Shown: positions 25,497-33,543 of the stretch, in pieces
Position numbering within the stretch: the first letter of the stretch is position 1
Layout of the letters: each line of letters begins with the position of its first letter
Source: Mucisphaera sp965279675
GTDB lineage: Bacteria > Planctomycetota > Phycisphaerae > Phycisphaerales > Phycisphaeraceae
Reading direction: 5' to 3'
NCBI RefSeq assembly: GCF_965279675.1
Contig: NZ_CBDIIJ010000002.1
Location: forward strand, 186,001 to 250,000
Length of the DNA stretch: 64,000 nucleotides
Made by a program: the position numbers and the translations under genes
Notes under the pieces: generated by a model
The model's database searches: none
Seen by the model: only the letters and a program-made list of their open reading frames with translations
What the model was told of the DNA's origin: nothing

Positions 25497-25970
25497 TCAC
25501 CAGGCGAAGTGGGAGAAGGCTTTGTTGGCGTCGGCCATGCGGTGGACCTGATCGCGTTTGTTGACGGCGGAGCCTTCGTTGCGAGAGGCGTCGAGGAGCT
25601 CGCGTCCGAGCCGGATGTACATCGGACGGCCGCTGCCGGAGCGGGCGGCCTCGATGATCCAGCGGAAGGCGAGGCTCTGCTGACGCTTGCGGTTGACCTG
25701 CATAGGCACCTGGTAGTTGGAGCCACCAACACGCTTGGAGCGAACCTCCACGGAGGGCTTCACGTTGCTGAGAGCTCGGTGGAAGATTTCGATCGCGGTG
25801 GGCTCGCCTTTGGTCTGCTTCTCGATCTCATCCATGGCGTCGTAGACGACACGCATAGCGACAGACTTCTTGCCGTCGAGCATGATGCAGTTGATGAAGC
25901 GTGAGAGGACCTTATCGCCGTAGCGGGGGTCCGGAGCGAGCTGTGTTTCGGAGGCGGTAAAGCGACCCAT
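25497..25970 (-). CDS. rpsG: 30S ribosomal protein S7
   Basis: Protein of 157 aa that nucleates assembly of the 30S head on 16S rRNA. Family segments DPRYGDKVLSRFINCIMLDG, KPSVEVRSKRVGGSNYQVP and RWIIEAARS are all present and length is normal. GAGGA precedes the ATG. It is co-transcribed with rpsL (54-base gap). fusA and tuf, which usually follow in the str operon, are absent and replaced by a terminator. Confidence 0.98.
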   Translation of the reverse strand: MGRFTASETQLAPDPRYGDKVLSRFINCIMLDGKKSVAMRVVYDAMDEIEKQTKGEPTAIEIFHRALSNVKPSVEVRSKRVGGSNYQVPMQVNRKRQQSLAFRWIIEAARSGSGRPMYIRLGRELLDASRNEGSAVNKRDQVHRMADANKAFSHFAW

Positions 25971-26024
25971 GGATTCCTCGTTGCGTGAATGTCCGCTGTG
26001 TCTCCAGCGGATTGGTTGTCTTGT

Positions 26025-26399
26025 TTACTTGCCGGACTTCTTAACGCCGTACTTGGAACGGCCGCGCTTGCGGCCGTCGACGCCTAGGCAGTCAAGGGCA
26101 CCGCGGACGATGTGGTAGCGGACGCCGGGGAGGTCACGCACACGGCCGCCTCGGACGAGCACGATGGAGTGCTCCTGGAGGTTGTGTCCTTCACCGCCGA
26201 TGTAAGCGGTGATTTCCTTGCCGTTAGAAAGGCGAACACGAGCGACCTTGCGGAGGGCTGAGTTCGGCTTCTTGGGGGTCACGGTCTTGACCTGCAGGCA
26301 GACACCGCGCCGCTGAGGGCATTGATCGATGTCTTTAACCTTGGACTTAACCGAGGGTGTGCGTCGTGGTTTGCGGATCAGCTGGTTGATCGTCGGCAT
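26025..26399 (-). CDS. rpsL: 30S ribosomal protein S12
   Basis: Protein of 124 aa of the decoding centre. The streptomycin-interaction loop TPKKPNSALRKVARVRL and the second loop VRDLPGVRYHIVRG have the wild-type residues expected of a streptomycin-sensitive protein (Lys in KPNS and in GVRY context). It starts MPTINQL as usual. It is first gene of the rpsL-rpsG unit, with a likely promoter at 26451-26480. Confidence 0.98.
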   Translation of the reverse strand: MPTINQLIRKPRRTPSVKSKVKDIDQCPQRRGVCLQVKTVTPKKPNSALRKVARVRLSNGKEITAYIGGEGHNLQEHSIVLVRGGRVRDLPGVRYHIVRGALDCLGVDGRKRGRSKYGVKKSGK

Positions 26400-26450
26400 A
26401 CGGATGGTCTCATCGCTGGGGCCCTGCTAACAGGCTGGGCCGAGCCACGT

Positions 26451-26480
26451 AGTATAGACGTAGCAGGTTGGAACTCGCAA
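26451..26480 (-). promoter_or_regulatory. putative promoter of rpsL-rpsG
   Basis: On the minus strand TTGCGA and TATACT are separated by 18 bases, with the -10 box 51 bases before the rpsL start. It is the only convincing pair in the gap between rpsL and the glycosyltransferase gene. Confidence 0.5.
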
Positions 26481-26526
26481 ACCGGGGTTCACGCGGCTGG
26501 AAAGCACATCGCAGATGGCTCTTTAG

Positions 26527-27723
26527 TCATTTAATGGCATGGATTTGCGCTTCAAGCTGGGATGTGAAATCTGAGACTGTTTGACAGATGTCGTCTGTAG
26601 CCGTGCGAGGCCATGCTGCGGGATCGGTCTCCAGCAGGCTTCTGATGGCTGCGGCGGTGCTTTCGGGGGTGGCATTCGATGGCAATGCAGCCATGGCCTG
26701 CCGCGGGTCCTTGAGGGGGTAGGCGTCGGCAGACGTGTTGGAAGTCAGGAGACGGGGGGCCAGACTAAGTGAGAGCGGGGGCAGCAGGTCGGCGGCGGGA
26801 TCGACGCTGGGCTGGATCACGAGGTCGGCGGCGGCGATGAGTTCCGGCAGTCTGGAGGGGATACCGATCAGACGAACGGCGTCGCGGCAGCCCCGATCGG
26901 CGATGGATTGATTCAGGCGGTAGCCGACCCAGGTGGCGACCAACAGCACGCACTCGGGATGGCTTCGGTGATACCGGTTGAAGGCATCGAGGATGAGCGG
27001 CCAGCGGTCTTCATCAGGGCGCATCGAGGTGTACAGAAGTATCGCATGGCCCTCGGGGATGCGGTAGGCGTGTCGGAGTTGGGCCCGGGTTTGTCTGGCT
27101 GTTGCTTGGTCGAGATCCGGGAGGGACAGCGGGGTAGCCAGGGTATGTGTTGGCGACGATGGGGCATATGGATCGTTGGCGATCTGCTGCCAGATGTCCT
27201 GATTGAGGGCGATGAGTGTATGGGTGCTCTGACGCGTCATCGCTTTTCGTTCGAGCTGTCGGAGTCTGACCTGGCGGGGTGAAGCGTGATGCAGGAGTTG
27301 TCTCAAGCGCCGCCTGGCGGCGGAGAGATGTTGCCGCTGGCGTTTAAGGGTGACGGCTCGCAGGCCTTGCGTCGGGATCATGATGTCGGCGGCGACGAGT
27401 GGGCTCAGGGAGATAGAGAGGGCATCGGGTGTTTGGCTGATCTCATCTCTGGCCCAGTTGGCGAACTGGATCAGGGCTCTGGTTTCGGGGCGGAGGGGTT
27501 TCTCAGCGGAGGTACGGGTGCGCTCGGGATAAGGTGCGTCGTCGGCTGCTCGGGCGGTGAGAATCGTGAGGTTGTGGCCTCGGGTGATGAGTTCGGCGAC
27601 GACGTTGCGGAGATCGCCGAGACGCCAGGCGGGGGACCCGCCCCAGGTCGGGGTGATCCAGAAGAGTTTTCGGGTAGAGGTGTTGGTTTCCCGCACGTCG
27701 GAAGCGTAACAGGCCGGGTTCAC
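26527..27723 (-). CDS. glycosyltransferase of the GT4/GT-B type
   Basis: Protein of 398 aa with a two-domain GT-B layout. The N-terminal half opens with KLFWITPTWGGSPAWRLGDL and a Gly-rich turn. The C-terminal half has RDAVRLIGIPSRLPELIAAA-DLVIQPS, the usual nucleotide-sugar region of GT4 enzymes, although the EX7E motif is altered (no second Glu). It is likely an envelope or LPS sugar transferase because of its neighbours. The open frame begins at GTG 27723, leaving only 29 bases to the divergent GT2 gene; a GTG at 27696 is an alternative start. Donor and acceptor are unknown. Confidence 0.75.
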   Translation of the reverse strand: MNPACYASDVRETNTSTRKLFWITPTWGGSPAWRLGDLRNVVAELITRGHNLTILTARAADDAPYPERTRTSAEKPLRPETRALIQFANWARDEISQTPDALSISLSPLVAADIMIPTQGLRAVTLKRQRQHLSAARRRLRQLLHHASPRQVRLRQLERKAMTRQSTHTLIALNQDIWQQIANDPYAPSSPTHTLATPLSLPDLDQATARQTRAQLRHAYRIPEGHAILLYTSMRPDEDRWPLILDAFNRYHRSHPECVLLVATWVGYRLNQSIADRGCRDAVRLIGIPSRLPELIAAADLVIQPSVDPAADLLPPLSLSLAPRLLTSNTSADAYPLKDPRQAMAALPSNATPESTAAAIRSLLETDPAAWPRTATDDICQTVSDFTSQLEAQIHAIK

Positions 27724-27752
27724 GGGGTCATCAGGCGGGTTATGCTGGGGCC

Positions 27753-28544
27753 ATGGCGAGAATCAGTGTCACGATTTGTTGCGCTAACGCGGCGGACACG
27801 CTGGCTGATGCGTGTGCTTCGGCGAAGTGGGCCGATGAACTGGTCATCGTGGACTCGGGTTCGCAGGACAACACGCAGGCGATCGCTGAGGCTCACGCGG
27901 ATGTGTATGTGCAGGAGCCGTGGCGGGGTTATGTCGAGCAGAAGAAGTTTGGCATGACGCTGGCGAGGAACGACTGGGTGTTCATTCTCGATCATGATGA
28001 GGAGATCGACGAGAGGCTTGCGGCCGCGATTCAGGAGATGTCCGAGGAAGAACTGGATCGGTATGACGTGCTTCACTGCCGGAGGAAGAACTACATCTAT
28101 GGGCGTCATGCACGTGGCTGGGATCCCGACTGGCAGAGCCGTCTGATCCATCGGGGGCGAGCGCGGTGGAACGATGACGCGTTGCACGACGATCGACTGC
28201 CAACCACTCCGGATCGCCAGAAGAAGCTGACGGGGGCGTTGCTCCACAAGCGCACCAGTTCGGTGGGTTTTGAGGATTACTTCAGTGGGCGTCGGCTGGA
28301 CGCGCGGCTGCTGATGGTGGCGGAGCAGCAGTACGCCAAGGGCAAGCGGTGCTCGTCGCTGGACCTCATGCTGCGGCCAGGTTTTACGCTGTTCAAACAG
28401 CTGATTCTCAAGGGAGCCATACTGGATGGGACGTTTGGGCTGATGGTCGCCCAGAAGACGGCGGTCACGACGCAGCTTAAGTACGCGGCCTTGTGGGCCG
28501 TGCAGCATGGTGTTCATCGGAACGAAACGTCGAAGCAGGGTTGA
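27753..28544 (+). CDS. family 2 glycosyltransferase (WaaE/KdtX-like)
   Basis: Protein of 263 aa. GT-A fold: ISVTICCANAADTLADACAS, the DxD-like LDHDEEID near residue 80 and ELVIVDSGSQDNT, which binds the nucleotide. The later RLIHRGRARWNDDALHDDRL is typical of WaaE-type beta-1,4-glucosyltransferases that decorate LPS core heptose. It is the only plus-strand gene of the LPS-core cluster, convergent with the WaaG-like gene (8-base gap). Function as an LPS-core sugar transferase is inferred from similarity and location. Confidence 0.85.
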   Translation: MARISVTICCANAADTLADACASAKWADELVIVDSGSQDNTQAIAEAHADVYVQEPWRGYVEQKKFGMTLARNDWVFILDHDEEIDERLAAAIQEMSEEELDRYDVLHCRRKNYIYGRHARGWDPDWQSRLIHRGRARWNDDALHDDRLPTTPDRQKKLTGALLHKRTSSVGFEDYFSGRRLDARLLMVAEQQYAKGKRCSSLDLMLRPGFTLFKQLILKGAILDGTFGLMVAQKTAVTTQLKYAALWAVQHGVHRNETSKQG

Positions 28545-28552
28545 GCTTCACT

Positions 28553-29725
28553 TCAGCCTGCGGCGGCGATGAGCAGTTGTTCGAGCTGGTCGACGTGATG
28601 CTTCATCGAGCAGGCATGCTGGATCGCGGGGGCTGCATCGACGCAGGCTTGTCGGGTGGCCGGGTCGCAGAGGTCACGGATGGTCTGGCTCAGGGCGGGG
28701 ATATCTTCGGCGTGGTCGATGAGGCGCCCGCGCCAGCCCGGGGTCTGCAGGCCTTGGATGGCGTCGGGTTCGACGAGGTCGGCGGCGCCGTTGGTTCGGG
28801 TGGTGATGACAGGGACCGCGGCGAGGAGTGACTCGGCGACGATTTTACTGGCCGGGTCGTAGAAGCTGGGGAGGATTGTGACATCGGCGGCGGCGTAGAC
28901 GCTGGCCATATCGCTTGTCGATCCGGGCCAGCGGGTCCGAGCGTCGATGCCGAGCTGTTTGGCGAGTCGTTGGAGGCTGGCATCGCGTGGGCAGACCATC
29001 ACAAGGACAGCCTCTGGGGCTTTGGCTTGAGCAAAGGCGTGGAGGAGTTGCACCGCGCCCTTGCGACGGGGTGCGTGAGCGGGGAAGACAAAGGCGATCT
29101 GGTGATTGTCGAGTTGCCAGGCCTGTCGGGTCTGCTGACGGCGTTCGTCCCGGAGGTTGGCATCGAGGACTGGAGCTTCTGCGGCGTTGGGGATCAGGTT
29201 GATGCGCTCCGGTGGGACGCCCCGGTCGATGAGTTGCCGCTGCATGTAGCGGCTGATCGCGACCCAGCGATAGACGCTGGCATCGGCGAGCGTCTGCTGT
29301 TCGGCGTCACGCATCGCGCGCTGCTTGGAACTCAGCAGGTGTCCTAGACGGCGAGCGAACCTGGAGGTTGTACCGGGCTGCCAGCGCAGAGCCTGGCGGT
29401 GTAGTTCGTAATAGATGCCTGCGCGGGGTTCGACGACGCGTGCCGGAGCGAGCGTCGTGACCGAGAGGCTGGTGTCGAAGTCCGGGCCGGCGAGGCGGTG
29501 TTTGAGCCAGCTCCGGTAGCGCCAGAGATGACCAGCGGTTTTGAAGCGATCGGCGTTGGCGGCTTCGATGGGCACATCCGGGATGCTGGAGTCTTTGCCG
29601 ACGGCTCCGCAGAGGAGGGTGGGTTGGTGACCGCGTGCCTGGAGCTGCTGGATGATCTGCTCGGTGGATTTTTCAGCGCCCCCCCTGCCTAACTCGTAAC
29701 GTTCGATGGTGACGGCAATGCGCAT
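28553..29725 (-). CDS. GT4 glycosyltransferase (WaaG-like)
   Basis: Protein of 390 aa with a GT-B fold. The N-terminal RYELGRGGAEKSTEQIIQQL is the glycine loop. The C-terminal segment AAADVTILPSFYDPASKIVA-ESLLAAVPVITTRTNGAADL carries the GT4 donor-binding pattern, though the first Glu of EX7E is replaced (DPASKIVAE). This is close to WaaG, which adds the first glucose to core heptose. It starts 3 bases after the heptosyltransferase stop, so it is the last gene of the HAD-like / heptosyltransferase / GT4 operon. Confidence 0.85.
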   Translation of the reverse strand: MRIAVTIERYELGRGGAEKSTEQIIQQLQARGHQPTLLCGAVGKDSSIPDVPIEAANADRFKTAGHLWRYRSWLKHRLAGPDFDTSLSVTTLAPARVVEPRAGIYYELHRQALRWQPGTTSRFARRLGHLLSSKQRAMRDAEQQTLADASVYRWVAISRYMQRQLIDRGVPPERINLIPNAAEAPVLDANLRDERRQQTRQAWQLDNHQIAFVFPAHAPRRKGAVQLLHAFAQAKAPEAVLVMVCPRDASLQRLAKQLGIDARTRWPGSTSDMASVYAAADVTILPSFYDPASKIVAESLLAAVPVITTRTNGAADLVEPDAIQGLQTPGWRGRLIDHAEDIPALSQTIRDLCDPATRQACVDAAPAIQHACSMKHHVDQLEQLLIAAAG

Positions 29726-29728
29726 GGT

Positions 29729-30793
29729 TCAGATACCTGCGGACTTGAAGACGCGGAGCGCTGTTTCAGCGACCTGCTCGACGGTGATCGCTTCCATGGT
29801 GCCGGACGTGAAGGTTGGGTAAGGCTCGATCGCGGTCTGGATGCGATCGGGTGCGATCACGTGGTGATCGTGTTTGAAGGGGATGAGGGTCCATTCGGGC
29901 CCGGTCGGCCCGAAGAGCGTGACAACCGGTGTTATCACGGCGGCGGCGACGTGCCGGGGGCCGGTGTCGTTGGTCACCAGCAGGCTGGCTCGAGCTATGA
30001 CGGCTTTGAGCAGGCGGATCGGCCAGCCGGCTTCGGCGAGGTTGACGACATGGGTGCGGGCTTTGGCGACGACTTCGCTGAGGATCGGCTTCTCGGCGGG
30101 GGATCCGGTCACGGCGATCACGGAGCCGGTGGATGAAGCGAGTCGGTTGGCGAGACGGGCGTAGCGCTCGGCTGGCCAGCGTTTGGCGGGTTTGCTGGCG
30201 CCGGGATTGAGCAGGATGAGTTGCTGGCCCGCGTTGATACCGAGTTCGGCAAGTCGTTCAGCGGTTTCGCGGTGCTGCTGGGGCGTGATCTTGAGCCGCA
30301 TGGGCGGGATGGGGTGATCGGGTAGTTGCTGTGTTTCGCGGACGAGGCGGAGGTAATAGTCGACGGCGGGCTCGGGCAGCCAGCCGCCAGCCTTGTTCTT
30401 TCTGGGCTTAACACGTCGGTTGAGCAGCCAGCCACGGCCGTCGCGGGCGTAGCCGATGCGCTTGGGGATGCAGGCGAGTCGAGCTGCCGCGGCGCTGCGG
30501 AAGCTGTTGGGCAACAGGATGACGGTGTCGAAGCGGCCGAGGCGGTAGAGACGGGCTTGAGCACGGATGCCTGCGAGGCCGGGGGTGGTGGGGCGTCCGA
30601 GCCAGCGATCGATGCCGTCGAGCGGGCAGAAGAGCGGTCGTAGCGGCCGGGGGACGGAAGCGGTGATCTCCCAGTTGCTCCTGGGAAAGGCTCTTCGTAG
30701 GTCGGGGATGAGAGCCGTGGCCATGACGCCATCTCCCAGCCAGGTGGGGAAATCGACAAGCAGGCGTTTGCGAGGGGGCGTTGTGGGCTTCAC
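29729..30793 (-). CDS. lipopolysaccharide heptosyltransferase (GT9, WaaF-like)
   Basis: Protein of 354 aa of the ADP-heptose:LPS heptosyltransferase family. Motifs: PTWLGDGVMATALIPDLRRA near the start, LLNPGASKPAKRWPAERYARL in the middle and TNDTGPRHVAAAVITPVVTL-FGPTGPEWT near the end. Length is normal for WaaF. Translation starts at GTG within GTGA, overlapping the stop of the upstream HAD-like gene by 4 bases, so the two are probably translationally coupled. It adds heptose to the inner LPS core. WaaF and WaaC cannot be separated without alignment. Confidence 0.9.
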   Translation of the reverse strand: MKPTTPPRKRLLVDFPTWLGDGVMATALIPDLRRAFPRSNWEITASVPRPLRPLFCPLDGIDRWLGRPTTPGLAGIRAQARLYRLGRFDTVILLPNSFRSAAAARLACIPKRIGYARDGRGWLLNRRVKPRKNKAGGWLPEPAVDYYLRLVRETQQLPDHPIPPMRLKITPQQHRETAERLAELGINAGQQLILLNPGASKPAKRWPAERYARLANRLASSTGSVIAVTGSPAEKPILSEVVAKARTHVVNLAEAGWPIRLLKAVIARASLLVTNDTGPRHVAAAVITPVVTLFGPTGPEWTLIPFKHDHHVIAPDRIQTAIEPYPTFTSGTMEAITVEQVAETALRVFKSAGI

Positions 30794-31893
30794 GCGGATC
30801 GCTCGTGGAGCAGCAAGGCGGTGATGGCAGCGAGTTGGACCATGATCCCGCCAAAGGCCCAGCGGAGCAGCAGGTCGGTGTCGCTGGCGGCCATCCAGAG
30901 GCCGCCGATGAGGCAGATGGCGGCGATGAGTTGGAGGATCATGGCGAGCATGTGCAGCGGCGCGATTCCCGTGCTGACCGGACGGTGGCTACGGATCTCG
31001 CTGAGGATCTGCTTCAGGAGGCGGGCTTCTGAGGTATGTGGGCTATCGACGCTGGACCGCGAGTTCTCGGCGTTTCTCGCTTTCGCAGCTACCGGTTTTG
31101 GCTCGGGCGTCGCGGCTGGCTTCGGCGGTTTGGAGATTTGTGGTGGCTGCGGCGCAGGTGTGCTTTCCGGGATCGCCGCTGTCGTGGGGGCAGGCACCTC
31201 GGGTGAGGTCGCAGGGGTGTTGCTGACTGCCTGCGCGGAAGCGGCGGCGAGGTCCTTGGGTGCCAGTGGTTCCTCACGAGCACGTTGGATGCGTGCGACG
31301 GCGGCGGTGTCCCAGCGGCGTCCACCCAGTTCGGCCTTGTGGATCTCTTCCTGGACCTCGGGCTTACGCTGCTGGGCGACGATGCGGACGGCTTCGACGA
31401 GGTTGCCGGAGAGGTAAGCGGGTGCGATCCCGCCTTCGCTGGCTGGCGGGACGATGCCTTCTGCGTGGGGGTCGAGGAGGATGGTGCGCAGGCCCTGCAG
31501 GGTGCCTGCTTCGATCTGGTCCTCGTTGACGCCTATGAGCCAGCTTCGGGGGATGTCGATATTGAGGTCGCTGGCGATCTGTTCGAGCGCGAGGCTGACG
31601 GACTCGGCCAGTCGGGCTTTCTTCTTGCGGCCGGTCGGTGTCAGCGTGTTGTAGCGGCAGACCTGATCGATCCTCGCGCCGTTGCTGGCTTCTTCGATGA
31701 GTCGGCCGATTTCGGCATCCCGGCGGCCATCGTCGCCTGTCTGCGGGGCGAGCATCACCACGCGGTAGCCGAGTCCGCAGATCGAGGCGACCGCGGAGGC
31801 AGAGCCCTTGGCGAGTACGGGCGCAGAGATGGCATCGGTGTTGTTTTCGGCGAGCAAGGCGCCGTCGCGTGCTAGGAAAACCGCTGCTCGCAT
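30790..31893 (-). CDS. catalytically degenerate HAD (GmhB-like) domain fused to a membrane tail
   Basis: Protein of 367 aa. Residues 1-150 follow the layout of GmhB, the heptose-1,7-bisphosphate phosphatase: VFLARDGALLAEN, VVMLAPQTG and LIGVNEDQIEAGTLQGLRTI. Key residues are lost: the nucleophile Asp is Ala8 (GCA codon), the motif II Thr is replaced by Ala, and both motif IV acids (GDxxxD) are Val and Gln. Only the second Asp (Asp10) remains. A Pro/Ala-rich linker (about 210-290) leads to two C-terminal membrane helices at about 313-332 and 340-362. Its stop overlaps the heptosyltransferase start. It is likely a regulatory or scaffold pseudo-enzyme of LPS heptose metabolism; the HAD assignment is by eye. 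Confidence 0.65.
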   Translation of the reverse strand: MRAAVFLARDGALLAENNTDAISAPVLAKGSASAVASICGLGYRVVMLAPQTGDDGRRDAEIGRLIEEASNGARIDQVCRYNTLTPTGRKKKARLAESVSLALEQIASDLNIDIPRSWLIGVNEDQIEAGTLQGLRTILLDPHAEGIVPPASEGGIAPAYLSGNLVEAVRIVAQQRKPEVQEEIHKAELGGRRWDTAAVARIQRAREEPLAPKDLAAASAQAVSNTPATSPEVPAPTTAAIPESTPAPQPPQISKPPKPAATPEPKPVAAKARNAENSRSSVDSPHTSEARLLKQILSEIRSHRPVSTGIAPLHMLAMILQLIAAICLIGGLWMAASDTDLLLRWAFGGIMVQLAAITALLLHERSA

Positions 31894-31941
31894 GGTGCCA
31901 GAATAGCAGGACGGCTGGCCGCAGGCCGGTGCGGGAGCGAG

Positions 31942-32514
31942 TCAGCCCTTGCGATCGCGAATGATCTGTTCGGCACGATCCATGGCGGCGGCGAGGTCGT
32001 CGTTGGTCACAAAGTGGTCGTAGACCCCGCAGGCGTGGGCCTCGCCGATTTCACGAGTCGCTTCGGCGAAGCGCTTCTGGATCTTCTCTTCGCTCTCGCG
32101 TTTGCGTTCGCGCAGGCGTTTGAGCAGCGTGGGTTCATCGGGCGGGAGGATGAAGATGGCCAGGGCCTCGGGGCGTTTGGTCTTGACCTGGATAGCTCCC
32201 TGGACATCGATTTCGAGAAAAATGGTTTTGCCTTCTTCAACCGCCTGATCGACAGGGCCCTGTGGGGTGCCGTAGCACTGGCCGAAGACTTCGGCCCACT
32301 CAAGGAAATTGCCCTGTTCCAGTTCTTTCTGGAACTGCTCGTGGGTCACGAAGCGGTAGTCGCGGCCATCTTTAACGGTCTGCTCACGTGTGGTCATGGA
32401 GACACTGAAGACGCCCTTCAGCCGTTTCTCCATCTCGTGTGCGATGGTGGTTTTCCCAACGCCGCTGGGGCCGGAGATGATGACGATCTGACCGGGTGAG
32501 GACGGCGAACTCAT
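31942..32514 (-). CDS. gmk: guanylate kinase
   Basis: Protein of 190 aa that phosphorylates GMP to GDP. Walker A is SGPSGVGKTT near residue 15. The GMP-binding region SVSMTTREQTVKDGRDYRFV and EWAEVFGQCYGTP are present, along with ILPPDEPTLLKRLRER in the lid. Length is normal. Its ATG overlaps the stop of pyrB (ATGA), so gmk and pyrB are co-translated; this pairs purine and pyrimidine nucleotide steps on one transcript. Confidence 0.96.
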   Translation of the reverse strand: MSSPSSPGQIVIISGPSGVGKTTIAHEMEKRLKGVFSVSMTTREQTVKDGRDYRFVTHEQFQKELEQGNFLEWAEVFGQCYGTPQGPVDQAVEEGKTIFLEIDVQGAIQVKTKRPEALAIFILPPDEPTLLKRLRERKRESEEKIQKRFAEATREIGEAHACGVYDHFVTNDDLAAAMDRAEQIIRDRKG

Positions 32515-33494
32515 GCGGCAACGACTCCGGAGGCTTGACAGACGTGGAGGAGACAGGCCATCCGGACCGCCAGCCCGTGGGTGACCTGTTCAAGAATGGC
32601 CGACTGGATGCCATCGGCGACCTCGGCATCGATTTCGAGGCCGCGGTTGATCGGGCCCGGGTGGAGCACCAGCAGGGATGGTTTGGCTCTGGACAATCGC
32701 TCGGCGGTCAGGCCGTAGAGCGCGTGGTATTCCCGACGCGAAGGGAACGCAGGGCCCGTGATGCGCTCGAACTGGACCCGAAGCATGTTGACGGCGTCGA
32801 CATGCGGCAGCACCTCGTCGAGGTTGTGGGCGATCTCGACGCTGTCAGCGGCCAGGCCGGTAGGTACCAGGGTCGGGGGACCGACCAGCACCACGCGGGC
32901 GCCGAGGGTGCGGAGCAGATGCAGGTTTGACCTCGCGACGCGGCTGTGGGTGATATCGCCGACGATCGCGACGGTGAGACCCGTGAAATCGAGGTCTGTC
33001 AGCCGGTTTAGGCGGGATGCGATGGTGAAGGCATCGAGCAGGCCCTGGGTCGGGTGTTCGTGGCGGCCATCCCCGGCGTTGATCACGGCACAGCGGACGG
33101 ACTCGGCGACTTTGGCGGCGGCCCCGCTGCGTGGGTGTCGGCAGACGATCACATCGACACCCATGGCCTCGATGTTTCGTGCCGTGTCGATGAGGGTCTC
33201 GCCTTTGGAGAGGCTGGAGCCCTTGGCGGAAAAATCGAGGACATCGGCCGACAGCCTGCTGGCCGCGAGGCTGAAGCTGGCTCGCGTGCGGGTGGAGTCT
33301 TCGAAAAAGAGGTTGGCGACGACGCAGCCGTTGAGGTCGGGGCGTTTCCAGACGCTGCGACGAGAGACCTCTCCGAAACCGTGAGCGGTGCTGAGCAGCG
33401 TTCGGATTTCGTCCGCCTGCAGGCCTCTCAGACCCAGTAGATGGGGCCTGTGCCACGCTGAGACGGTCTGTGAGTCGTTGGCCACGCCGTGCAT
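32511..33494 (-). CDS. pyrB: aspartate carbamoyltransferase catalytic chain
   Basis: Protein of 327 aa catalysing the committed step of pyrimidine synthesis. The carbamoyl-phosphate motif FEDSTRTRASF, the mobile-loop lysine region AKGSSLSKGETL and GRHEHPTQGLLDAFTI are complete. AGGA precedes the ATG. No pyrI regulatory chain and no pyrC (DHOase) neighbour is seen, although many bacteria pair them. gmk follows with a 4-base overlap. Confidence 0.96.
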   Translation of the reverse strand: MHGVANDSQTVSAWHRPHLLGLRGLQADEIRTLLSTAHGFGEVSRRSVWKRPDLNGCVVANLFFEDSTRTRASFSLAASRLSADVLDFSAKGSSLSKGETLIDTARNIEAMGVDVIVCRHPRSGAAAKVAESVRCAVINAGDGRHEHPTQGLLDAFTIASRLNRLTDLDFTGLTVAIVGDITHSRVARSNLHLLRTLGARVVLVGPPTLVPTGLAADSVEIAHNLDEVLPHVDAVNMLRVQFERITGPAFPSRREYHALYGLTAERLSRAKPSLLVLHPGPINRGLEIDAEVADGIQSAILEQVTHGLAVRMACLLHVCQASGVVAA

Positions 33495-33543
33495 CTGCTC
33501 ATCCTAGGGACAAGCCGGTGCCGTGCAACGGGCGATGGATGGG

